Assembly (NCBI GenBank): GCA_015499995.1 | Contig: JADNRV010000201.1 | Coordinates: forward strand, 24,422 to 88,421 | Length of the DNA stretch: 64,000 bases | From: Flammula alnicola | Taxonomy: Eukaryota; Basidiomycota; Agaricomycetes; Agaricales; Strophariaceae | Direction: 5' to 3' | Shown: positions 62,717-64,000 of the stretch, one piece after another | Layout: the number at the start of each line of letters is the position of its first letter | Position numbering within the stretch: position 1 is the first letter of the stretch | The notes under the pieces: model-generated | Told to the model about the DNA's origin: nothing | Seen by the model: only the letters and a program-made list of their open reading frames with translations | Database searches by the model: none | Program-made: the position numbers and the translations under genes

Positions 62717-64000
62717 TTATGCTTCGGAATCTTCTTGATCATCCTCGCCTTCCTTTTCAGCACGAGCATCTTCGTCTAAAAGATCCACGAGTTTAAGACC
62801 TTTACAGATGTAATTGCACTCATGCTGTGCAATAAAGGTCTTAATGCCCTCAGGTCCATGATCACCGATCCAGAATCACTAAGAGGTGGTCAGTCTAAAT
62901 TGTAATGCGTGAGCAGAAGACGTTAGATACTACGTACGAAGAATGGGAATGCGACATTGGATCAAAAATGACGAGCGTGTCAGAGTCGCCGATGCTCATG
63001 GGCGAGCCTGGGTGTTTGAGGTGTCATTAGTATGAGTAAATCCCGCTTCATATGTACAGTTAAAGTTACCTTGGATGTCAGCAATGACGATTTCTTGTCC
63101 GCTAGATTCATAAACAAAATGTGTGAAGGCAGCCAAGGTCTTCCCAAGCTTGTCATGGCGATTCGGATAGACCATAGTTCCGCTAAATTTCTGGACGGAC
63201 TTTGTGCGACGAGGTTCTATAAGCCAGATTGCACCATCACGCTCGCAAGGTGGAAGGGAAGATGCAGGCGACGGTTCTCCAATTTCGCAAATGAGAAAGC
63301 CATCGGACACTGTTACGTCTAGATAGCACATTGATTAGTATGGATTTTTAAGAGACGAAATGAAAGATAAATGCACCAGCTGAAAATTCAACGCCGCATT
63401 CTTTCGCATAAGATTTAAACTTGTTAAGGAACCACGCTGCTGTTTTCAATCGAATAAGTTCCTTTTCCAGATGGTCCTTGTTTTCAGAGGCTGTCACTTC
63501 CGCGTCAGAACCAATTTCAAAGAATCTCTTCGCCACGTAGTGGTCAGAGCCGATAGACAACTGTTCCATTCAGTAAGTACTAGTAGTAGGCCAAAGAAAG
63601 TGCTGTAAGGGGTATAAATAAATGGTTACGAACCTTGTAAACATTTTTGGTAGCGCCACTTGCAAAAACCTCCTTCCCAAGAAGACCCTCATAGACTTGT
63701 CCATTTTCTGGCCATCCGATCTCGACTTCACCGGTCTCCTTATCGCAGGTCGTGTGTGCCTTCTTCAGTTGGATGACGGTTGATGTGTCAACACCGGAAT
63801 TACTGGCATGCTTTGTGCGGACAAAAGTGGATGGAGGAACTCCGCCTGATACTACATTAACACCCAAGAATCGATCATAACTTGTAATAATGTAGGCTTA
63901 CCAGCATAAGCGCTCGCATGGCGTTTTTGATGAGGAACATCTTCCCTGTATTCGGAGGTTGTTGCGCTACGCTTCCTACCAGGAATAGAGGAATTGTTGA
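62717..64000 (-). CDS. Alpha-type (eEF2K/MHCK-like) protein kinase, 5' end outside window
   Basis: The alpha-kinase domain is read through several exons: FASGATKNVYK (glycine-loop/Ala-Thr region), HYVAKRFFEIG (lysine-containing), a helical stretch ELIRLKTAAWFLNKFKSYAK, GFLICEIGEP, KTLAAFTHFVYESSGQEIVI, then ADIQGSPMSIGD...DTLVIFDPMSHS (the DLQG/DPQIH region) and WIGDHGPEGIKTFIAQHECN. The last has the C-terminal zinc-site histidine and cysteines completed by YICKGLKL. It ends with an acidic tail (DEDARAEKEGEDDQEDSEA), stop TAA 62,717-62,719. The N-terminal part lies beyond 64,000. Alpha-kinases are expanded in many Agaricomycetes. The substrate is unknown. Confidence 0.85.

Overview
The window comes from a filamentous basidiomycete, most likely an Agaricomycete. 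Genes carry many short GT-AG introns of about 45-70 bp, intergenic spaces in the gene-rich part are small, and the recognisable proteins (PRP16, PUP1, FYVE, Sel1, UvrD-type helicase, alpha-kinase, integrase-core protein) look like Agaricomycete versions. It falls into two unlike halves.

Bases 1 to about 32,540 are a graveyard of nested mobile elements with no convincing host gene. From the left there are: the 3' end of a LINE (1-2156); a Ty1/copia reverse-transcriptase fragment on the minus strand (about 2157-3204); a 5'-truncated LINE copy (about 3205-4718); and a Ty3/gypsy-type gag-protease region on the minus strand (4719-10352). A 2,672-bp DNA transposon with 8-bp target duplications (5560-8231) splits the gypsy region. 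Next comes a gene-free stretch with inverted-repeat elements (10,353-15,690), then a minus-strand locus encoding a Ulp1-like protease followed by a pogo-type DDD transposase (about 15,690-21,277), itself interrupted by a 1.67-kb element. A 2,565-bp retroposon follows (21,487-24,051), with a tRNA-like head, a LINE RNase H/zinc-knuckle ORF and a poly(A) tail, flanked by a 15-bp duplication. A decayed multi-exon repeat-encoded gene lies at 24,569-28,520, interrupted by one of two sister 1.06-1.07-kb Mutator-like MITEs (25,614-26,685 and 29,167-30,229). A third, very young MITE is at 31,902-32,537.

Bases 32,846 to 64,000 are gene-rich. In order: FYVE-finger protein (+); a gene-poor gap at 34-38 kb; proteasome beta-2 subunit PUP1 (-) divergent from the splicing helicase PRP16 (+) across a 147-bp shared promoter; a Sel1-repeat protein (+) running almost directly into an ABC half-transporter (+); a very large TRANK1-like UvrD helicase gene (-); a truncated MDR-family oxidoreductase (+); an integrase-core DDE protein gene (-); and the 3' part of an alpha-kinase gene (-), which runs off the window.

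Many conserved genes here, including essential ones, need single missing bases to keep their reading frame. Every case I found is a deletion, so base-call or assembly error is more likely than true decay in the housekeeping genes. All exon coordinates were read by eye from splice signals and protein conservation; no alignment was run.
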